Positions 1-11,579 of a DNA stretch of 64,000 bases are shown here, in pieces. The stretch is taken from NCBI RefSeq assembly GCF_000143415.4, contig NW_003314316.1, positions 453,220 to 517,219 of the forward strand. The letters are read 5' to 3'. Made by a program: the position numbers and the translations under genes. The notes under the pieces are model-generated. The model did not search any database and was not told the DNA's origin. It saw only the letters and a list, made by a program, of their open reading frames with translations. Every line of letters starts with the position of its first letter. The first letter of the stretch is position 1. Source of the DNA: Selaginella moellendorffii (lineage: Eukaryota; Streptophyta; Lycopodiopsida; Selaginellales; Selaginellaceae).

Positions 1-830
1 AACACAGTTTCCTCGTTTTTCTGCTCACCATTTTCCTTCGCGTCTGGTTCAACTTTGTTAGCCTCCATTTTCTCTTTCTCTTCGACACCATCACTTGTGT
101 GAGAAGCTAGAAATTCTTTCTCTGTCACTCCGTTTTCGCTACCCTCAAAATGTACTGCCGTAGCTGTTTCCACAGAATTGTCGCCTTGCGTCCTCACAGA
201 AACCACCTCAACAAAGCTTCTCTCGGCTTCTTTCTCACAACTTTCCACGGCAGCCATGCTTTCGTGTTTGACACCATCTTTTTCCTCGGCAGCTCTCATT
301 TTCCCGATTCCTTTCTCTTCGACAACATCTTTCTCGTCGTCGTGGCACGTTGCAAGCTCTTTCTCGTTTTCGCCACCATCGTCATTGGCAGCCGCGGCTA
401 CTTTTCCACCAAAACCCACCTTTTGCGTGTCGATCCTCCTCGCCGTTTCTTCGAGGCATTTCTCCTCGGCAATTCTCTCATCATCTTCTACTTTTCTCTC
501 GTCCTCCTTGCTTTTCTCCTCCTTCTCCAGAGCTTCCACTTCGTGCTGTAGATTGCATCGTGCCTTGTAGATAAGCTTGCTATCAATGTCCACTCCCACC
601 ATGCTCTTACAGCAAAACTTCACCGCCAGCGCGATCGTCACATGCCCCTCGTTGCACCCAATGTCGAGACAATCCCTGTTCTCGATCCATTCCCGCTTGA
701 AAACACTGACTCTCGGATCCTCCTCTAGCGTCTTCCCGACCCGGTAGCCATAGTAGAACGGATAGTTCCCATAGACATATTCCGGTTTCTTCCGTTTCTT
801 CCCGCAATCCTGCTGCTGCGATCCCTGCAT
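1..830 (-). CDS. Bin3/MePCE-type RNA 5'-gamma-phosphate methyltransferase (N-terminal part, runs off window)
   Basis: The minus-strand frame opens at the ATG at 830-828 and stays open for 276 codons to the window edge. Near the N-terminus it shows the BCDIN3 signature: YGNYPFYYGYR, then an acidic stretch and EWIENRDCLDIGCNEGHVT (SAM-binding motif I, DIGCNEG), followed by VGVDID and a basic/aromatic helix. In this family these residues bind SAM in enzymes that monomethylate the 5' gamma-phosphate of 7SK or U6-type RNAs. From about residue 90 the methyltransferase core is interrupted by a long Glu/Lys-rich acidic insertion that is still running at the edge, so the catalytic C-terminal half is off-window. 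Its start lies 284 bp from the divergent transporter gene. The family call is firm; the RNA substrate is inference. Confidence 0.85.
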   Translation of the reverse strand, partial: MQGSQQQDCGKKRKKPEYVYGNYPFYYGYRVGKTLEEDPRVSVFKREWIENRDCLDIGCNEGHVTIALAVKFCCKSMVGVDIDSKLIYKARCNLQHEVEALEKEEKSKEDERKVEDDERIAEEKCLEETARRIDTQKVGFGGKVAAAANDDGGENEKELATCHDDEKDVVEEKGIGKMRAAEEKDGVKHESMAAVESCEKEAERSFVEVVSVRTQGDNSVETATAVHFEGSENGVTEKEFLASHTSDGVEEKEKMEANKVEPDAKENGEQKNEETV

Positions 831-1114
831 CTTACCTCGCCCTAGCGCTCGATCAATGGATCGATCGATCGGGAGCCCGCCTAAAACCCCGGAAATTTCA
901 AGAACCCTGGCGCCCAAGAACCCTAATCCCTGGATCTTTATTGGAGATCGAATCGACGGCTAGGATGGAGTGATCGGGCGGTTAGAAGAAACTCTCGTGA
1001 AAGGGTGTTGGTGATCATCCCTATATGAATGATGAGACGATGGGCAAGAAATATTTTAGGGCTCGCGGACAAGAGCGGCCTTGATAGGGTGCGATCGATC
1101 GATCGCTGGGCGCG
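831..1114. promoter_or_regulatory. Short divergent intergenic region between the Bin3-like and transporter genes
   Basis: The 284 bp separate two oppositely oriented ATGs and must hold both promoters and 5' UTRs. GATCGATC palindrome clusters occur near 853-871 and 1092-1103. No clear TATA box was found for either direction. A shared promoter is inferred from spacing only. Confidence 0.45.
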
Positions 1115-2842
1115 ATGGAGCCGTGCCCGTCGCTCACATCCAACAAGAGGGTAACGCCGCCAGGGATCGCGATCTCGCGGAGCCTCAGCGGCCGGCAGTT
1201 CCAGTATGGATTCTACCGATTCCTCGTCCTCGCGCTCACATTCGTGGCCTACGCATGCTACCACGCGTCGCGCAAGCCGCCAAGCATCGTCAAGAGCGTG
1301 CTCGACCCCGAGCGATCGAGCAGCGGTGAGAATCAGGGCTGGTATCCATTTAATGGCAGGAACGGCAAGGTCAGGCTTGGCGAGGTGGATCTCGCGTTCC
1401 TCGCCTTCTACGCCTTCGCAATGTTCTTTGCGGGGCATCTGGGTGACACGATGGATCTCAGAGTTTTTCTCAGCATTGGCATGGTCGGCAGTGGGATCTT
1501 CGTGTGCCTCTTTGGCATGGCCTACTGGTGGAACATCCACGACTTCTACTACTTTATGTTCGTCCAGATCATGGCGGGGCTGTTCCAAGCAACAGGGTGG
1601 CCATCGGTCGTCGCCATCGTCGGGAACTGGTTTGGAAAATCTAAGCGAGGTCTCATCATGGGCATCTGGAACGCTCACACGTCAGTTGGAAACATCATCG
1701 GATCGCTCGTCGCGGCTAGCGCGCTGGAGCTCGGCTGGGGATACTCTTTCATCTTTCCGGGAGTTTTGATAATCGTAGCCGGGATCCTGGTGTTTCTGTT
1801 CCTGGTGGTGGAGCCAGCGGACGTGGATTTGCCGAGCCCAGCGGAGGTGGAGGCGACCGAGAACGCAACAAAGGTGGCGGTGTCGTCGAGCTCGCTGAGA
1901 ATCAGCGAACCTGCTCGAGACGACTTGGAAGCTCCTCTCATCTCTTCGGCTCAGCAGCAGCACAGCCGAGCAAAGAGCCCCGAGCGTGGAAAGGCCGTGG
2001 AGTTTTTACAGGCTTGGAAGATCCCAGGAGTTCTTCCTTTTGCGTTTTGCCTGTTCTTCTGCAAGCTCGTCGCCTACACTTTCTTGTACTGGCTGCCGTT
2101 CTACATCAAGCAGACTAGTAAGTCTACCGCATCCCCATTCGCAGGTAACACAACATATAGAAGTGAAGGACAAAGAACCTTCTTTTAATCTATCTTCCTT
2201 GACGAAGTTGACGAACTTGGTGGTGTTCTTGCAGGAGTCGGAGCGAAATCCCTGTCGGAAAAGACTGCTGGGAATCTGTCAACACTTTTCGACATCGGTG
2301 GAGTCTTTGGTGGGATCCTAGCCGGCTACGCTTCGGACAGACTCAAAGCGCGAGCAATCACGGCGGCAACCATGACTTACCTGGCTATTCCAGCGCTGCT
2401 TCTCTACCACCGCTACGGATCAACGTCGATGGCGTCCAGCATCGCCCTGATGATGATCACGGGGATGCTCGTCAATGGCCCTTACGCGCTTATCACGACC
2501 GCGGTGTCAGCCGACCTGGGAACTCACAGCTCGCTCAAGGGCGACGCGAGAGCTCTGGCAACAGTGACCGCGATCATCGATGGGTGTGGATCGCTGGGGG
2601 CGGCGATCGGGCCAGTGTTGACAGGATATCTCTCCACCAGCGGCTGGGACAAAGTTTTCTACATGCTGATGGTGGCGGCGCTGGTGGCGGGCCTGCTGTT
2701 GACGAGACTGGTGGCGGCAGAGATCCGGGAGAAAGTTAGCAGCTACCATTCGCGAGGTATGGACTCTTTCCAGTTCTTGAAAGATGGTAATAACGCTGCT
2801 ACTGCTACTGCGAAGCTGGAGGGTGATCGTCTTCCAGTCTAG
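1115..2842 (+). CDS. G3Pp: Glycerol-3-phosphate transporter, MFS family (SLC37/GlpT-like)
   Basis: Two exons (1115-2117 and 2235-2842) give a 536-aa protein; the intron is GTAAGT..TTGCAG. The N-terminal half carries [22 protein letters not shown], typical of the plant G3P permease/SLC37 group, then helices around [14 protein letters not shown] and [15 protein letters not shown], the MFS motif between TM4 and TM5. A hydrophilic central loop (about residues 240-305, Ser/Glu-rich) separates the halves. After the junction ([20 protein letters not shown]) come [17 protein letters not shown] and the last six helices. Known family role: exchange of glycerol-3-phosphate or phosphate across a membrane; the membrane is not shown by the sequence. 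The ATG has no competing upstream in-frame start, and the length is normal for the family. Confidence 0.9.
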
Positions 2843-3104
2843 GATCAGGATCTCTCTTGTTCTTGATGAGAGTTTTTGTGACTCCTCGGTTTTGGCAGAT
2901 TGATCGCGAGCTAGAACAGAAGCGTTCCGTACGTCCTTGAAAAAGAGGCGTACGGGGAAAAGAACTTTTGTAAACTAAGTGTACTTATTAACTGATCTAA
3001 ACCACATTTCGAGTTCAATCTGAGACGTAGATGGTAGGTTTCCGCTTTTGGCCGTCCGATCCAAGCGAAGCCCTAGTTTTTTAAGAGCAAGAGATTTAGG
3101 AATC

Positions 3105-5140
3105 ATGGTCAATAAGCAAGGAGAGAAGGGGTAGATTTTTCAACGTTCAAAACAAGCACAACAAATAAGAGAATAGACGAGTTTTTCTGGTGAGCTAAGG
3201 CTGAAACTTCTGCCTCCAGCCAGGGCTCTAACAAAAGGGGCTTATGGACACCACCACCATCGGTGACTAGTGTTCCAAAGTCACCACCATGGAAACCATC
3301 ATCCATTGGTGTGTGGCCGAGGAAGTCTGGACCACCGACACTAAGCAGGACTCACAATTAGCAATGACTTCAGGGCCACCATCATTGGCAACTAGTGAGG
3401 GTACTCAGCTTCACCACCTTTGTCTTCAACACCAACTAAGGAGAGAGGGCCAGTGTTTCCTCCTTTATGGCTTCCTTGTATTGCTCCCTTTCACAATGGT
3501 ACATGCAGGACTCGACCTACACAACAACCACCAACTCCTCAGCTAGCAAACTCTACTCCAGCAGGCCACCACCACTTGCATTGGGCTCCTCCACCTCAGC
3601 CATCACCACTTTCTGGCACACACAGCGGCAGCAGCAACGGTCCAGTGGCGGAAAGCGCACCACTGCCACCTTCTCAGTGTTTCTCAACACACAGTGGTGC
3701 ACCACAATCATCAAAAGCTGGTCGCTCTTCAGGCTCTCTAAGACTCCAGCCATCCCAGATATGTGTTCTTCTCCATTGCTGGACACCTCCTTTTACATAA
3801 TTCTCGCAACACAACCATCATCGTCCACCACTGGGTGATCATTCTTGGCCTTCCTCACCACGCAGTGGCAGCCACGGTCTAGGACAATATAGGGAAAGCA
3901 CACCACCACCACTTTCTGCACATAGTGGTGCACCACCACCGCCAAAAGTTGGTTGCTCTTCAAGCCCTCAAGGCTCACCGCCCATTGCTAGACACCTCCT
4001 TTTACATAATTCTCATAAGAGAGGTAAACATAGCCACCATCCTTCACCATCGGGTGATCATCCTTAGACTTCCTCACCACATGGTGGCAGCCATGGTCCA
4101 GGACACCATAGGGAAAGCGCACCACCACCACTTCTACACACAGTGGTGCACCACCATCGCGAAAAATTAGTTGCTCTTCAAGCTCTCAAGGCTCACTGCC
4201 CAACAATCCCAAGTATGTGTTCCTTTGCATTGTTGGACACCTCCTTGACATAATTCTTGCAGGAGAGGTAAATACGGCCACCATTATTTGGCTCAGCAGA
4301 GTGATCATCCTCGGCCTTCCTCACCACAAGGTGGCAGCCACGGTCTAGGATGCCATGCACCACCACCACACAGTGGCTCGAGATTCACCTCCTGTCAATT
4401 TCAAGTATGTGTTCCTCTGCAATGCTGGCTACCTCCTTTACATTGATCCTTGCAGGAGATCCACCATCATTCCACACTACCTCCTTCACCACCCGATGAT
4501 CCACATAGTGGCAGCCACAGACGCCATGGGAAAAACGCACCACCGCCACATTCCTCTGCACACAGTGGCAACAGTGGTGCACTGCCACCACCAAAAGCTA
4601 GTCACTCTTCAAGTTCTCAAGGTTCACCTCCTAGCAATTTTGGATGGCTTGTTACCTCCTTGACATAATGCTTGTAGGCATTCTGGATCCTCCATCTCAA
4701 CCACCACCTCCAACTCACAAGCATCATCACCATTCTTATGGTGATCTTGGAAGTGTCGACTGACGTCCATATGGTGATTCTAGAACTTTCGATTGGCATC
4801 CACAATGTGATCTTGGAAGGATCAATCGGAACCCTTACGATGATCTAGGAATTCTAGCAGCCTCAACAGTCCCAACAGTCCTAACAGGCAACAGCTTGAG
4901 CTCCCTTCGAGCTCCTCAAGGTGCACACTTCTCTCTAGCAACAACAGAAATAGCAACCTTGGTGTGGATCACGTTTGTGGCCATTTCCCCATCATCCTTG
5001 GCCTTGTGGTCATGCTCTTCATCAAGTGGAGACACTCTCGACGACACCAAAGAAGGGACAAACCTTTTCTTGTCTATAGTGTTGTGGCTGACATTGATGA
5101 GCATGACAGAGCAGCAGTGTAGCAGTGATTCAAGGTAAGC
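3105..5140 (+). pseudogene. Decayed tandem-exon array of a Pro/Ser/His-rich membrane protein
   Basis: A unit of roughly 200-240 bp recurs about five times (near 3600, 3840, 4050, 4290 and 4490). Each has CACACAGTGGTGCACCACCA, a ..GCTCTTCAAGC..CTCAAGG.. stretch and then a 50-nt intron-like piece (GTATGTGTTCC..CTTGCAG at about 4405-4456). Read in one frame each unit is Pro/Ser-rich (e.g. HSGAPPPPKVGCSSSPQGSP). In several units the intron donor is mutated (AT for GT near 3759) or the frame is broken, so the array does not make one open protein. Downstream, 4945-5130 encodes a likely membrane segment (FPIILGLVVMLFIKW) followed by RRH-rich basic residues and a stop. The layout resembles a Pro-rich extracellular domain plus one TM helix. 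Ends and exons match a shorter paralogue at 23.77 kb. Function unknown. Confidence 0.5.
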
Positions 5141-6124
5141 TTTAAAATCAAAGTTATTTTCTTCATAAATTCTAATGTTATCTTTTATAACCGAAGCTCA
5201 TTCAGCATCAGTGCCATTCTACGCTGTAGCTGTATCTAAATCTCTAATCGAGCCTGAGCAGCAGCAATATTCAATATTGAGCAACAACAATACAATGCTC
5301 AACATCAAGCACAAATGTGTTGCCTTTGAAATCTTTTACAGATTCGAAGGTGCCATCTTAAAAAATCCAATAGCAAGAAGGTTAAATTTCTGAATTATTT
5401 GTCCATCTTCTAAATTGGTTTTAATGGCAATTCTTTTTTTTCCCATTTGGTATTATTTTAAAGCATAAATTAATCTATATATATAGAAAAATAATGTGTT
5501 CAAAACATAGTTGTCTTCAATGCTCCTTATGATATTACTAGGCATTTACTCGACTGCATCCCTCTCTTGCCCTTTCCCTAAAAAAGCGGCGCTCCACATT
5601 GGGAGTGATAGGGCGATTTGTGTAGGAAAATTTAAAAGATCTTAACAAAAAAAGTTTGGATGATGATAGGAAAGACACTTGCATGTGACATGTGTCGCTG
5701 TGTCTTCTTCTCCTGCCCCACGCAGCTTTCCATTGGCCGAGAGCAAACATCAAACAAATTTCTCACACAACCATGGCTACCAACCATGGCTACCAACCCT
5801 GGCCCGGGCCTGGGATCTAACAGCTGGCGAGCCTCCCCGCTATTGCTTTATATGTATAGATATTGACAAAGTTCAAATGAAGCTTGTGAGAAGGATTGAT
5901 TTTTTCAACACTTTTTTGAGTTAGTTTCTATTTGACAAATTTCTTTTTAGCTATAACATTTTTTTCTTCTCCAAAAGAAAAATATTGTATAAATTACAAA
6001 TTTTCTTTTTTAATTTGCCAGATTACCTCAACACTTTTACCTTGGCCTTAGTTAATTTCATTTGCCAAAGCCTAATTTTTACTTGATCCTAATTAGCTTT
6101 AGTTACTCACTACACAAGCAATGG
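5141..6124. other. AT-rich intergenic stretch downstream of the Pro-rich remnant
   Basis: No convincing gene. Sequence to about 5440 (CAACATCAAGCACAAA, TTCGAAGGTGCCA, ATTGGTTTTAATGGCAA) is shared with 24.06-24.35 kb, so it belongs to the same duplicated unit. The remainder is AT-rich with oligo-T runs; an ACCATGGCTACCA repeat lies near 5770. Confidence 0.5.
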
Positions 6125-7085
6125 AGTGTTAGTTTATAAGCCATAAATTTTTCCTTTCTAATTTGCCAATTTACCTCGTTTATCAGACTAATATTGCCTT
6201 GGCCTTAGTTAAGTTTTCTCACCAAGGTTCCCACCTATTGTACTAGCTCATACTTGGTTCTATTTAGTTTCAACTACTCACTACACGAGCAATAAAGCGT
6301 TAGCCACCCGTCCACAAATTCCTAAATCTTTTCCAATCCCTCTCCCCGGGTTACATTGGATTTAAGATTAGACTACACTCCCCGCAAGCATAAGCAACCA
6401 AGCACACCAAACCTCTAAGTTCTTAACATCCCTTGGTACAACAAGACTTGATTATAGCACCCTCTAAATCCCAAGCCTTGGCTGCAACACTTGCTTCGGG
6501 GCATTAGAGAGAAACACTTGCCTAACGGCTTGATATGGGTACTCTACTCCCCCACTTCCCTCCCAAAGGGAAGGCCCAAGCCCCTAAGAATGGGTGAAGA
6601 CTAATGAGTTGCATGGAACTTAAGTGGGGCACCATTTTATATGAGCCAAGAGCACTACAATTGGTTTCCCTTTTAGGAGTGAGAGCTTCTCTTGAGCACT
6701 TCTGTGGGTGGTGTCTTTGGCACCACATGAGTCCATGCTCACTCCCACCCAAGGCCACTAAACCCCAGTCTCAACCTTAAGTCAGTTTAAAAATACCATT
6801 AGAAAGCTCCTTCCCCCCTCGTTGCTGCCCCTGGGAGACATATGCTTTGGGCTTTCACCCCATGATTTATATTAGTATTCGGACTTAGTCTTGATCTCAA
6901 ACTTGACCTTAGACTTAGTCACGAACTCAATTTCAGACCCCACCTCGGACTCTATTTTGGACTTGATCTTGGACTCGGTCTCGAACTTGGTCTCAGAGTC
7001 GGTTTTGGACTCAATCTCAAACTTAATCTCATTCGATGAACTCTTTATCATTTTGATTGTGCTTTCGGGGATCCTTTAACTTATG
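6125..7085. repeat. LTR-like repeat, family 2, copy 1
   Basis: This segment (TTATAAGCCATAAATTTTTCC.. through CACTACACGAGCAATAAAGCG.., CCCCGGGTTACATTGGA.. and CTCCCCCACTTCCCTCCCAAAGGGAAGG) recurs at 20336-20820 and 21925-22985. It ends in a 140-bp low-complexity tract of GACTT/GGACTC-type units (6890-7030). It is read as a solo or truncated LTR because the other copies abut primer-binding-site and gag-like sequence. No coding capacity. Confidence 0.6.
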
Positions 7086-7458
7086 ACACCTCGAGGAGTT
7101 GTTTCCTTACAACTCCACCACCCATAGAAGAAGTTCAATACCCATATCAAATGTCTTTTTTTAATCTTACAATTTGTTAACTATGTCTTTGGGGGCATCC
7201 CCCCACTTAGCGATGTGCCTAAGTTAGCCTCCCTGGCCAAAAGCCCATGACAATGGAATATAAGTGTATACCCCTCACCTCACCACGCCCTAGTATGGGA
7301 TTGGGACTTGAACCCATCCTTGCTTTACTAAGGGGTTGGGACTTAAACCCAACCTCTGTAGAATATATCTACGGATTTGACATCCCCATAAGGAGTTGAG
7401 TGTAGTTCTTTATGCCTAGTCAACCTAGTTAACCCATGCTAATTAGCTTACCTTTAAC
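7086..7458. other. Non-coding retroelement-derived spacer
   Basis: Between the LTR-like repeat and the integrase remnant there is no open frame of note. The phrase GGGATTGGGACTTGAACCCA and its degenerate echo (about 7299-7350) resemble a motif near 18120-18180, which suggests common retroelement origin. Confidence 0.4.
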
Positions 7459-7845
7459 ATGCCTGAAAATGAATTGATCTTGAGTTCCTTAAATAGGCTC
7501 ATAGGGCTTTACGAGATTGAGGCTCGAATTGGTAAAGTGGCTTATGGCCTCCAAATTTTTCGCGAGATGGGGAAAATGCACTCTGTGTTTCATGTGAACT
7601 TACTCAAGCTGTCCTTTCAGGATCTACTTTGCAAGGACCAAATAAGACCTTTACCTGAGGTTATCCAAGGGGAAGAGGAATATAAAGTCAAGGCCATCCT
7701 CAATGCTCACAAGAGACAAGGACGCGAAGTGAGGGAGTTCCATGTGAAGTGGAAAGTATTTCCACATTACGAAGCAATATGAGAACTGGAGAAGAACCTA
7801 GCAAACGCATGAGACCTAGTTGAGGAATTTTTGCAAGGTAAAACT
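7459..7845 (+). mobile_element. Ty3/gypsy chromovirus remnant: integrase C-terminus and chromodomain
   Basis: The plus-strand frame contains the integrase C-terminal pattern (IGLYEIEARIGKVAYGLQ, then MHSVFHVNLLK) and then a chromodomain-like segment (EEEYKVKAILNAHKR, REFHVKWKVFPHYEA). A stop replaces the expected Trp region after HYEA, and the frame beyond (ELEKNLANA, stop, DLVEEFLQG) is the broken end of the chromodomain. In intact chromoviruses this domain directs integration to chromatin. The piece is isolated: the rest of pol is absent on this strand. Confidence 0.75.
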
Positions 7846-8149
7846 CTATGTACTTATGCAAAGTTCAATTAAAGCAACAATTTGTGAAATTGAGTAATGG
7901 CATATGTTGGGACCTGAAGGAATACATGCATTTTTACCTTTGGGTCAGCTTCTAACTGGTCCCACTTGGTAACCTTAGGTTCTTCTCCCCAAGTTGGAAC
8001 CTTACATCCCAGCGCTTTTGGTCTGCATACTTGGTTTACCTTTGTTGAGCCCATTCTAAGGAATCCCTTACTAGATTTCAAATGTTGAGTTTTTCCACCG
8101 TGAATGCCTCTATTGCGGGTAACTCTCCATGATACTCGGCCACGCCGAG

Positions 8150-11100
8150 TTCCATAGAACCTTCAATAGCTCACCCATTGATGACTTTCCATGGACTCAC
8201 CTCGATACTCGAGTGTGGTGAGTTGTTATAGCACATTTCCACAAGTCCCAAATGACTTACCCAATTAGTCTGATCTCCGAATACATAACATCACAAATAA
8301 TCTTCCAATTGCCTATTCACCCTTTCCATTTGTTCATCTGTCAAGAAGTGTTAGTGCCATCAAACTTGATTTAATAAGCAATACCTGTTTGTGGGTGATA
8401 GGTTATGTTGAATTTCAACTTGGTGTGATATTGTTCCAGGAGAGTTCTCCAGAACTTACTGGTGAAGATCTTATCTCGATCGAGATAATCTCTTTTAGCC
8501 TTCCCCGCACTCGAACCACTTGTTCGAAGAATAACTTTGCCACACCTTTTGCATCCACTTCCGTTGTGGTGGGTATAAAATGTGCCATCTTAAAAAATCA
8601 TTCCACCACCATGAATATCACATCAAACCCCTCACTTGGGGGGAGTTCCGTGATGAAATCCATCTTAAGACATTTCCACAGACGATCTGGAATTGGGATG
8701 CTTTGTAACAAACCCCCACTAGCCTTAGTCACGGCTTTGACTTGCTAGCATGTTGGATATGCCTTTACATACTATTAGGTGTCATTAGCCATATCTGGCC
8801 AATGATACTTCCTCTTGAGTAAGCCCATCATCATCTTGGGCACTCTGCCATGTCCCACAAAAGGTCCGTCATAACACTCTTCTAAGGTTACTTTTTGTAG
8901 TTCCCCTTCTGGAATATACACCCTCATTTGTTTATAATAGATGAGTCCATTATGTTCTGCATAACCTGTTTTCTCTTCAGTTGGCAACTCACCTCTCTGG
9001 TGAGCTTCTCGTGCCTTTTGGTTCCTCAGCAACACTTCTTGTGCTAAACTATCATTCTTATACGTTGTCCGCATATTGTCCCAAAAGGTTTCTTTCGTGC
9101 TAGATATTACCAACTTCAAGCTCACTTTTCGATTTAGAGCATTTGTCACAATATTGCTCTTCCCAGGTTTATATAGAATCTTGCAATTGAACTCGGCTAA
9201 AGCATTGGCCTACCAACCTTATTTTCCTCTTAGGTCAAGCTGTGACAAGAAGTGTTTTATTGCCACATTATTGGTGTAAACTTTGAAGTGCCTCCCAAGG
9301 TAGTGTCACCACTCCTTGAGTGCTTTGACCAATGTAAATAAATCCTTTTCGTGGGTAGGCCACTTTCATATAGCCTTGTTCAACTTCTTCAAGAAGAATG
9401 CCACTGGATGATTATCTTGCTTCAAAACTATGCCCAATGCAAAGTTTGAAGCATCTGTTTCCACCTTAAAGTCCTTATCAAAGTCTAGTAACATCAACAC
9501 ATGAGTCTTCCTCAACTTCCCTTGAGGTGGACAAATGCCACATTGCATTCTGTTGTTCATACCATCTTCCCTTTCTTATTTAATCCGTTAAGGGGAGGGT
9601 TACTCTTAAAAAATGCCCTCAACTCATATACATTCGATAGTCACTTCCATTGCTGGATCATTTAGACTTTCTCAGGGTCCACCTTAAGCCCATCTTTGCC
9701 CACCACATGCTTGAGAAATTTTACCTCTTATTGAGCAAAGTCACATTTGCTCTCTTTAGTATATATTTGTGTTCCCTTAGTTTCTAAAACACCTTCGTCA
9801 AGTGTTCAGCATACTCCTCTAGCGTCTCGCTATAAATTAGGATGTCATCAATATAAACAACCACAAAGTGATCTAAATAGGGTGCAAAAATGTGGTTCAT
9901 CAACACCGAAAATATTGTCGGCACATTGCACAGCCAAAAGGGCATCATTAGAAACTCAAAGCTCCTATACTTTGTTCGACAAATTGTCTTCTTCACATCT
10001 TCCTCTATTACCCTAATCTGGTAGTATTTTGACCTTATATCGATCCTCAAGAAGTATTTTGCCTTTCCCAACCTATCGAACATGTCCTCAATCTAGTAAA
10101 GGGTATTTGGTCTTCTTTGTATATTTGTTGAGCAATTAATAATCTATACATATACGCATAGATCCATCTTTCTTTTTCACAAATAACACCAGTGCCCCAT
10201 ATGACAACTTGCTCAACCTAACATACCTTTTATCCACCAACTCTTCTAGTTGGCACTTGAGCTCCTTGAATTCCTTTTTGTTTAAACAATAGGGGGGATG
10301 AACCATCACCTTAGCACCCTCGATTAGCTCAATTTTATGTTTTATCAGTCATTTGGGGGGTAACCTCGTTAGTAGCTCCTCTGGCATAGTATATTGAAAT
10401 TGGTCCAATACCCACTAAATCACTAAAGGTACTTCTGTTCCCGTCTTTTTGTCACTCCTCACCGAGAGTAAACACAAAAATATTACTTTGATTCCTTTAG
10501 TGAGTTGTCCTTTCGTGAACACTAGGTTATAGTAGAAGTCTTTGGCCTTACATTGCCCTACCTTTAGATCCTGGGCCTCCACCCTAGATTGTTCTCTCTT
10601 GGCATTCACCAATACCACAAGGTTCCTACCTTGTATATGTATGGCTACCACAAAATGATTGAACCAATCCATCCCAAAGATCATATCAAGTCCTGCCATA
10701 TCTAATACGGTGAAATCCATGTCTACTTTCCATGTACTTACTTTGACTCTTGCTTGTCGAAGTACCTCATCGGTGTTTTGGCTACTTCGAACAAACTCTA
10801 TAGTCCTTGGTTTGCCCAACTGTTGCATCATTTAGTTCAACTTGCCAGATTATGTATATAGCTACAAAATTATCTGAAGCACCTGTGTCAATAAGGATCT
10901 TAACAAAGCTACATTTGAGCTTCCCTTGGAGGGCTAGTAGATGTTGCGAATAACTCTCTACCAAAGTTGCTCATGTAATGAGTAATTTTGAGCTATGGAC
11001 TAAATCACATACCTCAATTTAATTTTCACCCGACTTAATGGCTATATTGACTTTAGCCTTCTTTGGGTAGGGACATTCTCTCGAAAAGTGTCCTACTTCA

Positions 11101-11560
11101 CCGCAGTTGAAGCATATGTTGTTTCCCACGCTACTAACTAACTTAAATTTTTTATCCGTGGGTTTGTCCCTTTTGCTTGACTCCACTATGTACTTGCTCA
11201 TTGGCCACCAAATCTGCCTTTCCAAAACCTTAAGGACTCATTCTTAGAGAAATCGTTCATGAATTTCCTTTTGCTATATGTCCCCCTTGGTTTAGCTCAT
11301 TTGCTAAAACATGGACCTCAAACCCATTGTGTTCCCCTTTCGAAGGTTATCATTGAAATGTACTAATAATTGCATCTAATGCTTCCTTGTAGTTGTTTGG
11401 GTTCCAACACATCACCTCACCTCGAGCCTAGGTCTGCAAGATTATTATGAAGGCATGGACTGCATCCATATCACCCATGTCTATGATAGGTATCCTCTTT
11501 GCCATAAACACATTTATATACTCTTGAATGGTTCTGATCTACTTCCTACTTAGCTTATCC
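8150..11560 (-). mobile_element. Degraded Ty3/gypsy retrotransposon (gag zinc knuckle, PR, RT, RNase H, integrase)
   Basis: Read on the minus strand from high to low coordinates, the gag-pol order is recognisable. A CCHC zinc knuckle (CFNCGEVGHFSREC) lies at 11225-11019 and a retropepsin region (ILIDTGASDNFV) at 10964-10782. Reverse transcriptase with the YIDD catalytic box lies at 10083-9784, an RNase H start (VETDASNFALGIVLKQD) at 9560-9366, the integrase zinc-binding region at 9149-8775, and integrase core fragments (KMDFITELPPSEGFDV) at about 8700-8450. Frameshifts and stops separate the domains, so the copy is dead. No flanking LTR in the right orientation was found. Confidence 0.85.
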
Positions 11561-11579
11561 CTTACGTGCAGAGAAGCAT

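Noticed and set aside
938-1678. 246-codon minus-strand frame over the transporter
   Set aside because: It overlaps the clearly conserved glycerol-3-phosphate transporter exon and has no domain.
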